Notes: generated by a model not told the origin, from the letters alone. DNA of 64,000 nt from Streptomyces sp. Edi4 (GCF_040253615.1 NZ_JBEJGY010000002.1:1-64000); one strand, 5' to 3'; positions 6,868 to 16,789 are shown, counted from the first letter of the stretch. Numbers and translations: made by a program.

Positions 6868-9084
6868 CTACTCCCCGCTGTCCTTGTCGGTGACGGTGCC
6901 GTCCTTGATGTACCGGGCCAGGTTGAGCTCAGGTGCCTGGAACTGCTCCCGGACGCCCTCACCCCACAGCGTGGTCTGCGTGCCCTCATGCTTCACCAGG
7001 CCCGGGTTGACCCCGAGCTTGAAGCCGCCCGGCAGCGGCTTGCCCTCGCGGTAGGGCAGGAAGTCCAGCGGGCTCGGTCCGTCGGCCGCGTAGACGACGC
7101 AGTCGGACAGGATCGCCACCGGGTACTGCCCCGTGAACGCCGCATGCTTGACGATCTTGCGGTGCAGGTTAATCCGGGTGCGGGAGATGACCGCCGCGCG
7201 GATGTCGGGCCGCCACGTCGGACGCTCCAGGGCCCGCCACCGCTCACCGGACGTCCAGCCCTCGCCGCGGGGCCGCTCGCGCAGCTTCCCCAGCCCGCCC
7301 TTCACCGTCGCCTTGACCGCGCCCACGACGATCGCCATCTCCGGGTCGCGGCCCTTGTAGCCGTCCATCGCCGCGAGGAAGTCCTGCGGGGAGAGGTCGG
7401 CGTCGACACCGAGGTCGGCCATCGTGGTCAGGTAGGCGTCGCGCAGCCGCGTGTACCAGCCGTCCAGGTAACGGCCGTTCTCGTACCGCACGTACGCCTC
7501 GGTCGGCGTCACGTCGTACCCGAGCTCCTGGGCGTAGGCCACGGTCGGCGTCGCGTACCAGGCCGGACCCGTCGGACGGTCGCCCTTCGGCGTGAACGGG
7601 GAAGGCAGCAGCGCACCGTCCAGCTCCACCCACTCCTTCCCGGCCTTCACCCTGGAGAGGTCAACGTGGCTCAGGTCCACCAGCCACGAGCCGGGCAGCT
7701 TCGGGTCGAACACCGGGTTCGTGACGTGCGTCGGCTCGCCCAGGCCGACGACCAGCCCGTTCGCTCCGGCGGCGAACGCCATGTTGACGTCCAGCCCCAC
7801 GAGGTGACTGCGCATGCATTCGGCGTCGGTGAGCGGGCGCGCCCAGTCGTACGCCTCCTCGAACAGCTTCTCGCCGGGGCTGCGGACGTGGAAGCGCGGC
7901 AGGTCCTTGAGGAGCGGGTGCCCGTCGGGGGCCTCGCACGGCGCGCAGTCCACCGGGTCCACGCCCAGGGAGCCGGGCGTCTTCTCGTCGGCCCGCCGCA
8001 GAACGCCGGTCTCCTCGTCCCGCACGGCGTGGGTCGGCGGGTGCAGGGCGGTCATGAGCTCGAGGCCGGTGACGGCGGTGGAGCCGCGCGGCGTCATCAC
8101 CCTCGACGCGTACGCGCCCAGCACTCGGGCGAGCTCCGCCGGCGGAAGCTGAGCGGCGGCGCCCCAGAACCGGGCGTCCAGCGCGTTCCACGAAGGGATG
8201 CACAACTGCACGCACTGGCGGTCGGAGCCCTTGGCGGGGCGGTAGATCCGCGCCCACGGCCCGAAACCCCGCTTGGTGAGCTGCCAGTCGGCGCGGGTCA
8301 GCTGCTTGATGACCTTGTGGCCCTCCGGGATCCGCCCGGCGATCCGCTCCTGTTCGGTGAGGGCCACCGGGAGGCCGTAGCGCTCGCACGCGGCCTCGGT
8401 GAGCACGATCAGCGGGTCGGCCGGCCTGCCCGGCCCGGACAGCTTCGGCTGCCCGAGCTTGGCCTCCTTGAGAGTCCAGTCGACCAGGGACGGCAGGGAC
8501 TTGGCGGGCACGTCCAGGACCAGGCCGCCGATGCAGTACGCCAGCACCTTCCCGTCCTCGACATCGACGACCGCCAGCGGACCGTTCTCGAACCGCGGGT
8601 CGGTGCCACCCGCCGGGGTGTTGGCCGCGGCCGCCTTCTTCGCACCGGGACGGCGCGACGTCGACGTGCTCCTGGCGGTGCTCGCCGGACGCGGCGCGGC
8701 CGCCGGAGCAGCAGGGGCGGGGGCAGGGGTCTGGGTGTTCTCGGTTGCACTCATGGGCGCTGCCTCGGACGCCTCCCCTGCGGACACGGTCCGGGCTTCC
8801 GCCGGTGCGGGTGCGCCGGTGAACGTGGCGGGCACCGGGGCCGGGTAGAGCTCCGCGAGCTGCTTGAGCAGTCGCGCGTACGCCTCACGCTCCGGGCCGC
8901 GCGGCTCGGTCAACTTCTTCGTCGACTCCCAGGCCGACACCGTGGCCCGGCGCACCTTCAGGGCGCCGGCGACGTCGTCCAGCGTCAGACCGTGCGCGAC
9001 CCGCAGCCGCTTGCGCTCCTCCGCCGACGGCAGAGCAGAGCGGGACGCGACCAGCGCGTCGACCGCGTCGAACATCTCGGACAT
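6868..9084 (-). CDS. tap: Telomere-associated protein Tap
   Basis: 738 residues, matching the ~740 of Streptomyces Tap. The N-terminus carries an XRE-like helix-turn-helix (about residues 23-55, KRLRVAHGLTLDDVAGALKV then RATVSAWES). A Pro/Ala-rich linker follows to about residue 150, then a large globular part (RADWQLTKRGFGPWARIY, LDGWYTRLRDAYLTTMADLG). Tap binds folded telomeric 3' overhangs and recruits Tpg. The ATG has AGGAGG six bases upstream and tpg follows directly. The pair has to recognise the palindromes at 44-270. Confidence 0.93.
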   Translation of the reverse strand: MSEMFDAVDALVASRSALPSAEERKRLRVAHGLTLDDVAGALKVRRATVSAWESTKKLTEPRGPEREAYARLLKQLAELYPAPVPATFTGAPAPAEARTVSAGEASEAAPMSATENTQTPAPAPAAPAAAPRPASTARSTSTSRRPGAKKAAAANTPAGGTDPRFENGPLAVVDVEDGKVLAYCIGGLVLDVPAKSLPSLVDWTLKEAKLGQPKLSGPGRPADPLIVLTEAACERYGLPVALTEQERIAGRIPEGHKVIKQLTRADWQLTKRGFGPWARIYRPAKGSDRQCVQLCIPSWNALDARFWGAAAQLPPAELARVLGAYASRVMTPRGSTAVTGLELMTALHPPTHAVRDEETGVLRRADEKTPGSLGVDPVDCAPCEAPDGHPLLKDLPRFHVRSPGEKLFEEAYDWARPLTDAECMRSHLVGLDVNMAFAAGANGLVVGLGEPTHVTNPVFDPKLPGSWLVDLSHVDLSRVKAGKEWVELDGALLPSPFTPKGDRPTGPAWYATPTVAYAQELGYDVTPTEAYVRYENGRYLDGWYTRLRDAYLTTMADLGVDADLSPQDFLAAMDGYKGRDPEMAIVVGAVKATVKGGLGKLRERPRGEGWTSGERWRALERPTWRPDIRAAVISRTRINLHRKIVKHAAFTGQYPVAILSDCVVYAADGPSPLDFLPYREGKPLPGGFKLGVNPGLVKHEGTQTTLWGEGVREQFQAPELNLARYIKDGTVTDKDSGE

Positions 9085-9185
9085 GGAACACCTCCTGACG
9101 CAGACCCTACCCCATGGACCGTAAAATTCGCGCCCTTTTACCGTACAAATGCCGTACGATAGGTGTTCGAGGGATGGGAGTTGCG

Positions 9186-11042
9186 ATGGGAGACAGGGAT
9201 GTCGAACCGGTTGTCCTGGGCCATGAGCGGCACAACGCGATCCTGGCGTCTGAGATTTTGCCGACCTGGACCAAGGACGCTGTCTCCCAGGAGCAGCCGG
9301 TGGTGCTGGTGGTTGCTGGGCCGCCGGGCAGTGGCAAGTCCACGCTCTGCGCCCTGCTGATGGCAGTCCTCAACCGGCGGGGCGGGGCGGTGTTGGTCGG
9401 CCGTGACCTCTACAAAACAGCTCACCCCCAGTACGCCGCTCTCCTGAACGCCGACGAGCGCACCGCTGGTGTACGCGTCCGGCCGGATGTCCTGCGCTGG
9501 CAGGCCGAGGTCGAGGCCTTCGTGCGGCACAACCGGTTCGACGCAGTGGTGGAAACCCCGTTGGCCGACCCGGACGAGGCCCGGGCGATGGCCCTCGCCT
9601 ACCGGGCAGCCGGCTACCGCGTCGAGATCGTGGTCGTGGCCGAAGCACACGCCGTACTCCAGCTCAGCACTCTGGACCGGTACCTGGCCAGCGAGGAAGG
9701 CACCGGCCGGTACATCTCGTGGGACAACCTCGACCGGTGCGTCAGTGGCTTGCCGCAGTCGCTTGCGGTCATCGAGGCCGAGCACCTCGCCGACCGGATT
9801 ATGGTGGTGCGACGCGACCTGACGGTGCTGTACGGCAACGAGCTGGCCGAGGACGGCACTTGGCGGTCCTCGATGGGCGCTGACCGGGCGCATGCGGCGG
9901 AACTGGCCCGGCCGTGGACGGCTCCAGAGACCTGGCAGTTCCGCCGCCAGGCCGCCAGCGTCGAACACAGGGCGCACCCGCTGGAGAGCTCTCCGGAGCG
10001 GCGCCTCGCGGCGGTCGGAGGGCTGGAGCGTGCCCATGCGCTGGCCGAGCCGGTACGCCGCATCGCCCAGCCCCTCACGGTGCCACCCGGCATCGACTAC
10101 CACCGGCTGTCCGCCGACGAACATGACTTTGTCTTCAACGAGCTGATCGTCCCTATGTACCTGAGCAACATCACCGCTCAGGACCAGCCGGTGACGCTGT
10201 ACGTCATGGGCCCGCAAGGCGCGGGAAAGACGTACACCGCGCGGATGCTGCGCCGTGCGCTGCGCCACCGCCGGCCCACCCGGATCGAGGGCGGCATGTT
10301 CAAGGCACTGCACCCCGACTACCGCCAGCTCCTGGCCGAGCATCCGCGCACGGCCTCGGCCCGGATCAGGCCCGACTACCGGGCATGGCAGGAGATGGCC
10401 GAAGACCGGGTGCGCCAGCGCCGCGGCGATCTGCTCATTGAGATCGCGCCGGACAGCGTCGAGCATTTCCTCGCCAGCGCACGCCGCGACCACCGCGCGG
10501 GCCGCCGCGTTGAGCTGATCGTGCTGGGAGTGCGTGCCGCGGACAGCCGGCTGGGCACCGCGACCCGGTGCGCCAGCCTGGCGCGCCTGGGCGTGAACCC
10601 CCGGTTCACCGCGAGCGCGGCCCACGACGTCACCTTCAACGTGGTCGTCGACGCCGTCCGCGCGGCCGAGCGGGAACCTGGCACTGTCAGCTCCATCTCG
10701 GTCATCCGTCGGGACCTGACTGCCAGCTACCGCAATGAGCGTACGGCTGGCGGCGCGTGGGCAGCCCGGTCCCGGGCCGGGGACGCGCTGGTGGCGGCCC
10801 AGCACCGGCCCTATATGGCAACCGAGGCGGCAGAGTTCCTCACCACCCTGCACACGGTGCAGCGCGAGCTTCCGCAGTACCGGGCGGATCTGGTCGAGAT
10901 CGCAGCCCTCGCCTGGCCGCTGATGCCTGCCCACCTACAGCCGCGCATCCTGGCCTCGACCATCACCGCGGCGGCCCTGCCCGTGCCGGTCCAACAGGGC
11001 CCTGGCTACTGGCCTTTGAGCTCTTGGGCGCGGGCGGCGTAG
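9186..11042 (+). CDS. Two-domain zeta-toxin-like kinase
   Basis: 618 residues from ATG 9186, chosen for the GGGAG five bases upstream. Two homologous P-loop halves are visible. The first has VLVVAGPPGSGKSTLCALLM (Walker A at residues 45-53) and VVETPLADPDEAR. The second has LYVMGPQGAGKTYTARMLRR (about 341-349) and LLIEIAPDSVEHF. Both halves carry the R(I/V)RPD...WQ and VVR/VIRRDLT...YGNE/YRNE landmarks seen in zeta kinases, which phosphorylate UDP-GlcNAc and block wall synthesis. No epsilon-like antitoxin is obvious; a small convergent gene overlaps its end. It could serve plasmid maintenance or phage defence. Confidence 0.8.
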   Translation: MGDRDVEPVVLGHERHNAILASEILPTWTKDAVSQEQPVVLVVAGPPGSGKSTLCALLMAVLNRRGGAVLVGRDLYKTAHPQYAALLNADERTAGVRVRPDVLRWQAEVEAFVRHNRFDAVVETPLADPDEARAMALAYRAAGYRVEIVVVAEAHAVLQLSTLDRYLASEEGTGRYISWDNLDRCVSGLPQSLAVIEAEHLADRIMVVRRDLTVLYGNELAEDGTWRSSMGADRAHAAELARPWTAPETWQFRRQAASVEHRAHPLESSPERRLAAVGGLERAHALAEPVRRIAQPLTVPPGIDYHRLSADEHDFVFNELIVPMYLSNITAQDQPVTLYVMGPQGAGKTYTARMLRRALRHRRPTRIEGGMFKALHPDYRQLLAEHPRTASARIRPDYRAWQEMAEDRVRQRRGDLLIEIAPDSVEHFLASARRDHRAGRRVELIVLGVRAADSRLGTATRCASLARLGVNPRFTASAAHDVTFNVVVDAVRAAEREPGTVSSISVIRRDLTASYRNERTAGGAWAARSRAGDALVAAQHRPYMATEAAEFLTTLHTVQRELPQYRADLVEIAALAWPLMPAHLQPRILASTITAAALPVPVQQGPGYWPLSSWARAA

Positions 11043-11251
11043 CGGGCAGCGATCTCGTCCACCTCGGCGGGGCCGGCGTCTTCCAGGGCCTGCTGATCGG
11101 CAGCGCACGCGGCCAGCTCCGCTTTGAGACGCTCCATACGCTCGGGGTCGGGCACAGGTGCGCGCCGCTCCTTCATGAGCTGCTCCGTGTACAGATTGAT
11201 GACGTCCTGTGCCAGGTGTTCCACGGCCTCGGGGTTCACGTGCTCAGACAA
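11006..11251 (-). CDS. Small helical protein convergent with the zeta-like gene
   Basis: 81 residues (MSEHVNPEAVEHLAQDVINL ... DEIAARYAARAQELKGQ), acidic and almost wholly helical, apt for a small antitoxin or adaptor. Its 3' end overlaps the last 37 bases of the zeta-like gene on the other strand. Epsilon antitoxins are also small three-helix proteins, but the convergent order is not the classical epsilon-zeta operon, so a pairing is only a guess. Confidence 0.6.
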   Translation of the reverse strand: MSEHVNPEAVEHLAQDVINLYTEQLMKERRAPVPDPERMERLKAELAACAADQQALEDAGPAEVDEIAARYAARAQELKGQ

Positions 11252-11470
11252 AAGGGTGTCCTTGGGGTATTGGGGTCATGAGGCGCCATTGTCTCTGGCC
11301 CCAGGACCCTGCGGCCCCGGGCCGTACTGAGGCAAGGAGCGGCGAAGGCCGCGACCGGGCGAGGCAGGATCCGGCCCGTCAACGGCCGCTCCCGGTCGGA
11401 TCCGGGCGGGGGATGCCGACGCGACACCGTGCGGCATAGGTTGGTCCTCATTGATCATCAGGGGGGACCG

Positions 11471-14131
11471 ATGGCCGACCTTCGCGCGCTGTTCAGCTCC
11501 AACAACCCGTCCGGCTTCGACGTCGATGAGGCGTTCACCAACCGGCAGGCGCAATGGGAACGCGTGGCCACCGGACTGCAGGAGCACCTGCGCCGGGTGG
11601 CCGAGCCGTCCTTCAACGTGGAGGACCTTGAGGCACCCCGCACCAACCTGACCGTCTTTCACGGGGTGGGCGGCGTCGGCAAATCGACCCTCCTGCGCAA
11701 GATCGAGGCCGCGCTCACCAGCGCTGAGCAGCGGCCCGCCCAGTGGGGCGCCCCGGTCTGGACGGCCCGTCTGCTGCCGGTCCGGATCGACCTGGCCCAC
11801 TCCGCGTCGACCGGCTCCGACTTCGAGCGGGTCGTCCTGTCGATCCGCCTCGCGCTCGCCGGGACACTCGGACGCCCGCTGCCCGCCTTCGACGTGGCTC
11901 TGCGCCAGTACTGGGAACACACGCACCCCGGTGAGCCGTTGGACGAATACGTGCGGCGCACCGGCCTGATGGGCAAGGTCTCCACGCTGCTGCCCGGTCA
12001 GCTCCAGGGCGCGGTCGGCGAGGTCGCCGGCGCGCTCCAGCTTCCCGGTCTGGTCGGCTCGGCAGCCCAGCAGGTCACCGGCGCCCTGGTCCAGGCGCTG
12101 CGCGAGCGCCGCGAACGCGCCCAGGCCCTGGCCGGCGCCACGCGGACCGCGGCCCTGCTGGAGGCCACCCCCGACCTCGAAGCCCTGTCCTACTACCCGC
12201 ACCTGCTGGCCTGGGACCTGGCCCACCTGCCCGCGAAGAAGCGGGTCACGCCGGTGGTCCTGCTGGACACCTTCGAGGACACCGCCGACCGCCACCGCGA
12301 CTTCGAACGCCTCCTGCAGCGCCTGGTGTGGCTCCTTCCCAACGCGTACTTCGTCATCAGCGGCCGCTCCCGCCTGCCGTGGGCAGATCCCGCACTGCAC
12401 GGGCAGCTCGACTGGACCGGCCCCGCCGCCTGGCCCGGCCTTACCGACGGTCCCGGCAGCCGCCAGCACCTGATCGGCGACCTCTCCCCCGAGGACTGCG
12501 ACAACTACCTCGCCCGCCGCCTCATCCACGGCGGGCAGCCCCTCATCAGCCCCGGCATCCGGGCCGCGATCACCGCCCGGTCCCACGGACTCCCGCTCCA
12601 CCTGGACCTCGCGGTCGGCCGGTTCCTGGAAATCCGCCGCACCCGCGAACCCCTCCCCCCGGACTTCGACCACGCCTTCCCCGCCCTCCTGGCCCGCGTC
12701 CTGTCCGACCTCACCCCCGAGGAACGGCACCTGCTGCGCTCGATATCGCTCCTCGATGCCTTCGACCTGGACCTGGCCACCCAAGCCGCCGGCCTGACCC
12801 ACCAGGCCCCTGCCCGGCGCCTGATCGAACGGCCCCTCGTCACCGAGAACCCCTACGCCCTGTGGCCCTACCACCTGCACCGCGCCATCCGTGCGGATGT
12901 CCGCACCGACGACCACGGTGACGACCGGTGGACCGACGCCGACTGGCAGCAGGCCGCCACCCGCGCCCTGGCCGCCCTCGGCAACCAGTGGGCCACCACC
13001 GCAACAAGCCCCGGCATCAGCCGGCCCCTGCTGGTGGCCTGCCTGCGCCAAGGCCTGCGCCTGGCCCGGGAACACCGCCTCAGCGACCTGGGCTGGCTCA
13101 CCGACGCCGCCTTCGCCTACACCGACGACTCCGTGTGGGAGCCCCTCTCCCCACCCGCCCGCGACCCGTCGCAGGGCGCTGGTGATCCCGGGCTGGACAC
13201 GCCCGCCGACGCCCTGGCCGAGCTCCTGTCCGCGATCACCCGCCGCCAGCACGAGCACCGTCAGCACACCGCCGACCGCCTCACGGCCGTCCTCGACACC
13301 GGGCTGCTGCCCGCCGAACTCACCGAAATGGCCTGGTACTACCGGGCGAAGGCGCACAAAGATCTCGCCCGCAACGACGACGCCCGCACCGGCATGCAGC
13401 ACGTTGCCGATGCCGACGGGCGCCTCGCCCCAAAGGCTCTTCGGGCCCTGGCCAATCTGGCGCGCCTCGCCGGCGACTTTCCCGCCGCTCTGGCCGCGGT
13501 TCCCGCGCTGGGCTGGGAAGGCCGCCACCACCGTGTCCTGGGCGACGTCCACTGGTCCCACGCCGACACCACCCAGGCCGTCGAAGCCTTCGATGCCGGC
13601 CGCGTGGAAGCGGAGCAGCACGGAGCCGTCGGGGAACGCGCCATGCTCCAGGTCCGCATCGCGCTGGCGCTCTCCTTCGCCGACCCGCAGCGCGCCGATG
13701 ACGAACTCGCCCTCGCCCACCAGCTCCTGGACGGCCTCGACCAGCGAGCCAACCGCCTCCTGGCCCACATCGCCGCCCTGATCAAGGATGCCGGAACCGC
13801 CGGTGTCACCGACCGCGCCGAGCAGCTGCGCGCCGGCATCGAAGCGGCCGGACTGCCCTACCTCCAGCGGTTCCTGGAACTGGCCCTCGCCTTCCACCAT
13901 GCCGTCGACAACGACACTCAGGCCCTGGGCGCGACCATCGACCGCCTCCACACCCTCACGGCCAGCGGCGACTTCGCCTACTTCACCGATATCGCGCACT
14001 TCGTCGCCGCTCTCCCCCGGCCGCCCGGCTCTACCGTCCGCTGGCTGGGCGGACCTGACGCCGCCCGCACGAGCTGGCGACGGCTCGTCACCACCCGGCA
14101 AGACCTTCTGGAAAGGGGCAGCCGCCCGTGA
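11471..14131 (+). CDS. STAND-type ATPase with helical-repeat C-terminus
   Basis: 886 residues from ATG 11471 (MADLRALFSSNNPSGFDVDE), backed by a GGGGGG ribosome site; an upstream ATG at 11429 has none. Walker A is GVGGVGKST at residues 65-73. TPVVLLDTFEDT is Walker B and ANAYFVISGR-type wording marks the NTPase end. The winged-helix-like part (TPEERHLLRSISLLDAFDLD) is followed by about 400 residues of Ala-rich helical repeats, probably TPR-like sensors. STAND proteins oligomerise on sensing a trigger, often in programmed death or antiphage immunity. The stop overlaps the start of a membrane protein gene, a likely effector or anchor. Confidence 0.75.
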   Translation: MADLRALFSSNNPSGFDVDEAFTNRQAQWERVATGLQEHLRRVAEPSFNVEDLEAPRTNLTVFHGVGGVGKSTLLRKIEAALTSAEQRPAQWGAPVWTARLLPVRIDLAHSASTGSDFERVVLSIRLALAGTLGRPLPAFDVALRQYWEHTHPGEPLDEYVRRTGLMGKVSTLLPGQLQGAVGEVAGALQLPGLVGSAAQQVTGALVQALRERRERAQALAGATRTAALLEATPDLEALSYYPHLLAWDLAHLPAKKRVTPVVLLDTFEDTADRHRDFERLLQRLVWLLPNAYFVISGRSRLPWADPALHGQLDWTGPAAWPGLTDGPGSRQHLIGDLSPEDCDNYLARRLIHGGQPLISPGIRAAITARSHGLPLHLDLAVGRFLEIRRTREPLPPDFDHAFPALLARVLSDLTPEERHLLRSISLLDAFDLDLATQAAGLTHQAPARRLIERPLVTENPYALWPYHLHRAIRADVRTDDHGDDRWTDADWQQAATRALAALGNQWATTATSPGISRPLLVACLRQGLRLAREHRLSDLGWLTDAAFAYTDDSVWEPLSPPARDPSQGAGDPGLDTPADALAELLSAITRRQHEHRQHTADRLTAVLDTGLLPAELTEMAWYYRAKAHKDLARNDDARTGMQHVADADGRLAPKALRALANLARLAGDFPAALAAVPALGWEGRHHRVLGDVHWSHADTTQAVEAFDAGRVEAEQHGAVGERAMLQVRIALALSFADPQRADDELALAHQLLDGLDQRANRLLAHIAALIKDAGTAGVTDRAEQLRAGIEAAGLPYLQRFLELALAFHHAVDNDTQALGATIDRLHTLTASGDFAYFTDIAHFVAALPRPPGSTVRWLGGPDAARTSWRRLVTTRQDLLERGSRP

Positions 14132-14739
14132 TCGCCATGGCCCTCTACACGCTGGCATGCTGGGGCGTGACGGCCGCCGTCGCCTGGAGATGCTGGAAGA
14201 AATGGCGCCGCGGCGCCGACCAGCTCCGAGCCGGACAGTGGGACGCCCTGTCTCTCACCCTGCTCGTCATGGTGTTTCCCACGATAGGAACGCTGGGGCT
14301 GCTCCACGTCGGCTCCAGCGTCACCGGCGCGGCCAGCACAGCCCTGCTCCTGGCGAGCGGAGCCTGCTACATCGCCAGATCCGTTGCCACCCGGCGGGCT
14401 GACACCGCGACACGCACGATCCGCGCCGGCCTCGGCCTGCCCGTCGCCCGCCGCCTCCTGCGCACCAGCACCGTGGCCGCCCTATGGCTCACCGCCGCCT
14501 TCGCGACCATGCTGCTGTGGATAGCCATCGCGGCCGTACGCGCCCTGGGCCACCGCCAGCAGATGACTGCGGCCGAACCGCAGACCACGGTGGCGCAGAC
14601 CAACGGCCACGCGCTGACCGCCGCGCTCGTAGTCATCGCCGTCGGTGCGCTGCACTGCCTCATCCAGCAATTCCGTCACGGCCGGGAGCAGCAGCGTGTA
14701 CGCGCTGTCGAACAGCACTACCTCACTGCGAAAGACTGA
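14128..14739 (+). CDS. Four-helix membrane protein coupled to the STAND ATPase
   Basis: 203 residues from GTG 14128, overlapping the STAND stop by 4 bases with AAAGGGG upstream. Hydrophobic spans are at about 4-20, 48-66, 70-88 and 110-135, with a further weak one at 165-180. Basic loops follow the first span (WRCWKKWRRGADQLRAGQWD). There is no catalytic signature. Strict coupling suggests it works with the STAND protein, for example as a membrane-disrupting effector; that is inference. Confidence 0.75.
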   Translation: MIAMALYTLACWGVTAAVAWRCWKKWRRGADQLRAGQWDALSLTLLVMVFPTIGTLGLLHVGSSVTGAASTALLLASGACYIARSVATRRADTATRTIRAGLGLPVARRLLRTSTVAALWLTAAFATMLLWIAIAAVRALGHRQQMTAAEPQTTVAQTNGHALTAALVVIAVGALHCLIQQFRHGREQQRVRAVEQHYLTAKD

Positions 14740-14992
14740 CCTCCACCCGGGCCCGCGGACATGTGTCCGATTCTCGGCGAAGGTGGCGAGCGTGACTTCC
14801 ACTCGCACCACTTTCAGTGAATCCCGCTACGCGGGTGGCCCGTTCGGATTTCTAGCGAACCAGACACGGTCCGCAGTCTTCCACCGGCGGCCCCGGCGGG
14901 ACAGCCCCACCGGGGCCGAGCGAGGAGCTACGGCGGCAGGAGACGCCGACATGGGTGATGGCCTTCCTCCCCGGTCCGGCGTTGAACCGCGT

Positions 14993-15324
14993 ATGACCCA
15001 CCCTTACGAGCAGGACCTCGGCGCCCTCTACCTGACCACGCTCCGGCCCACCTGGACGACAATGACGCCGCACTGGCGCTGATCGCGCACTGCCCCGACA
15101 TCAGCGCCGCCCGGATCAAGTACGGGCTCGCGTGCCGCCATTTCGTCGCGACGGGCGACACGAGCCGGATCGACGCCTACTTCAATGCCGCGGACATCGG
15201 TCCTGACCACGAGTTCGACGCCGGACTGGTCGCCTTCGCACGCCGGGAGGTCGAGCGGATGCGGATGCTGGAATGGGAGATCACCGGAGTCCACCCGAGC
15301 GACACCGACCCCGACACTGAGTGA
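14993..15324 (+). pseudogene. Hypothetical protein with one frameshift
   Basis: Starting at ATG 14993, the frame MTHPYEQDLGALYLTTLRP breaks near 15050. One base restored there continues as HLDDNDAALALIAHCPDISA and ends IDAYFNAADIGPDHEFDAGL ... HPSDTDPDTE at 15324. The joined product has about 110 residues, is acidic and helical. Family unknown. A RIKYGLACRHFVATGDTSR segment resembles a helical-bundle regulator. The single indel may be a consensus error. Confidence 0.6.
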
Positions 15325-15717
15325 CCCGCCACGCCCGTAACACACACGTGGGGTTGCATGCATTGCACGAGCGTTCCTATTGCACGTCAGCGGCTCCCGC
15401 GTCACCTGGGGACCGCATGAGCCCAGGGGCCCCAATACCGGCAGCTACCCACCACGGTCAAGGAGCGTTGTTCAACAGGCGCTCCTGGAGGAACCAAATA
15501 GGACCGGCCGTCATCAGCCCCCAGGATCTACAGGACCCATTCCGAGGCGGCGCCGGCCGGTCCGTGTGGAAGGCGGCGCGGTGACGGGCGCCTCCACCCA
15601 GGTGCTCCCCGCGGCCCGTTCGGCGGCGGAGAGAGTGCGAGGGTCTCGGGGCGGTGGCTCAGGGAGGTCTCGGCCGGCACCCAGCGGGCGGCGGCGCGGC
15701 GCGCTCATCGGGGAGGA
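15325..15717. other. Non-coding or unassigned stretch
   Basis: About 390 bases with no supported gene. The first part (15340-15420) is of lower GC with an ATG/TTGCACG-rich tract, possibly promoter-like. The remainder has open frames without ribosome sites or protein-like composition. Confidence 0.5.
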
Positions 15718-15978
15718 CTAGCTGGCGTCGGGGCGCCGGCCGACAAGCTCGGTGAGCAGGGCGATGATCTGTGCCTGGCTCTGGTCGATCTTCTGCTCCA
15801 GACCGCTGACCGTGCTCGTCAAGTTGTCGACCTTCTGGTCGAGGTTGCTGACCTTGAGCTGGAGCGTGGTGAGCTCGCTCTTGATGATCCCGAACTCGCG
15901 GACATTCTGGTCCTGGGCCAGCTCGTGGCGCCGGGTCAGGGCAGCGATCTCGCTGTGGGCGATGGGGTCCTCGGGCAC
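15718..15978 (-). CDS. Small coiled-coil protein
   Basis: 86 residues from GTG with GGCAGGAG upstream. After a short N-terminus it is one long heptad pattern (SELTTLQLKVSNLDQKVDNL, then TSTVSGLEQKIDQSQAQIIA), a parallel coiled coil of about 50 residues. It may be an oligomerisation or tether protein. Family unknown. It stands alone, transcribed toward the unassigned gap. Confidence 0.75.
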   Translation of the reverse strand: MPEDPIAHSEIAALTRRHELAQDQNVREFGIIKSELTTLQLKVSNLDQKVDNLTSTVSGLEQKIDQSQAQIIALLTELVGRRPDAS

Positions 15979-16115
15979 GCGGGTACTCCTGCCAGATCAC
16001 GAAACCGCAGATAAGAAGACCCCCACATTACCGCGCCCGTCCCATACGACCGCTGTCCCCTATCGCCTCCTGCTGCAGGACGGGCTGTCCTGTGCCACAC
16101 GTTGAGCGGTTCCGT

Positions 16116-16553
16116 TCACCCGGCATGGAGGATCTCGTTGCGCAGTGCGCGCAGCAAGGCCAGGGCGTCCTGGTCGTCGGCGTCGGTGAAGGCGTGGATC
16201 GCCAGGAGGATGGACCGGGCGATCAGCTTCGCGGTGGCGGGGTCGCTGCCGGCAGGAACGGCCTGATTGTGCAGGGCGTCGGTCAGGACGAAGACGATGC
16301 GGGCCATCGGATCACTGTTGATCTCTGCGACCAGCCGACCCGTTTCGTCGCGGTCCATGGTGGCGTCGATGCCGAATGCGGCGATCAGGATGCGGTGGAG
16401 CGTGTGCTGTCCGTAGGCGGCGAGCAGCATTGGGAGTGGTCGCTCGCCGGCGCCGCCCGCCAGGACCGCGAGGGCATCGTCGTTGTCTCCGACGACGGCC
16501 TCCAGCGCGGCCAGTGCCCGTAGGTGCTCATCGTCAGTCAGCTCAAAGTCCAT
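16116..16553 (-). CDS. Hypothetical acidic helical protein
   Basis: 145 residues from ATG 16553 (MDFELTDDEHLRALAALEAV). The length and the alternating Ala/Leu helices suggest an all-alpha fold. Motifs are MLLAAYGQHTLHRILIAAFG and LIARSILLAIHAFTDADDQD. No catalytic signature. It lies in the island between the STAND pair and the Mrr-like nuclease, but the spacing (over 100 bases each side) suggests its own promoter. Confidence 0.65.
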   Translation of the reverse strand: MDFELTDDEHLRALAALEAVVGDNDDALAVLAGGAGERPLPMLLAAYGQHTLHRILIAAFGIDATMDRDETGRLVAEINSDPMARIVFVLTDALHNQAVPAGSDPATAKLIARSILLAIHAFTDADDQDALALLRALRNEILHAG

Positions 16554-16789
16554 GGCACCGCACGGTAGGCCAGCATCAAGGGGCAGGCGGCGGCATTCGC
16601 CGCGAAACCACACTTCAGCGTCTGGAACCACCGGCAGCCATCACTCACAGTGCAGTGTCACGTTCAGGGAGCCAGGGGCACAGGGCACGGGCGCCGCTCT
16701 GAGCTCAGGCCCAAGGTCTCCCATGCGGAACCCTCCCCTGTAAACGATCTCGACGGTGCCCCTAACCTACAGGGAATTGGCGAGGGCGG

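Noticed and set aside
6988..9162. 724-codon open frame antisense to tap
   Set aside because: It mirrors the Tap codons at high third-position GC, is Arg/Val/Gln-rich without domains and has no ribosome site. Tap on the other strand is certain.
11276..14158. 960-codon open frame antisense to the STAND gene
   Set aside because: Long antisense frames are expected in DNA with this GC bias. Composition is Gly/Gln/Val-rich and shows no domain.
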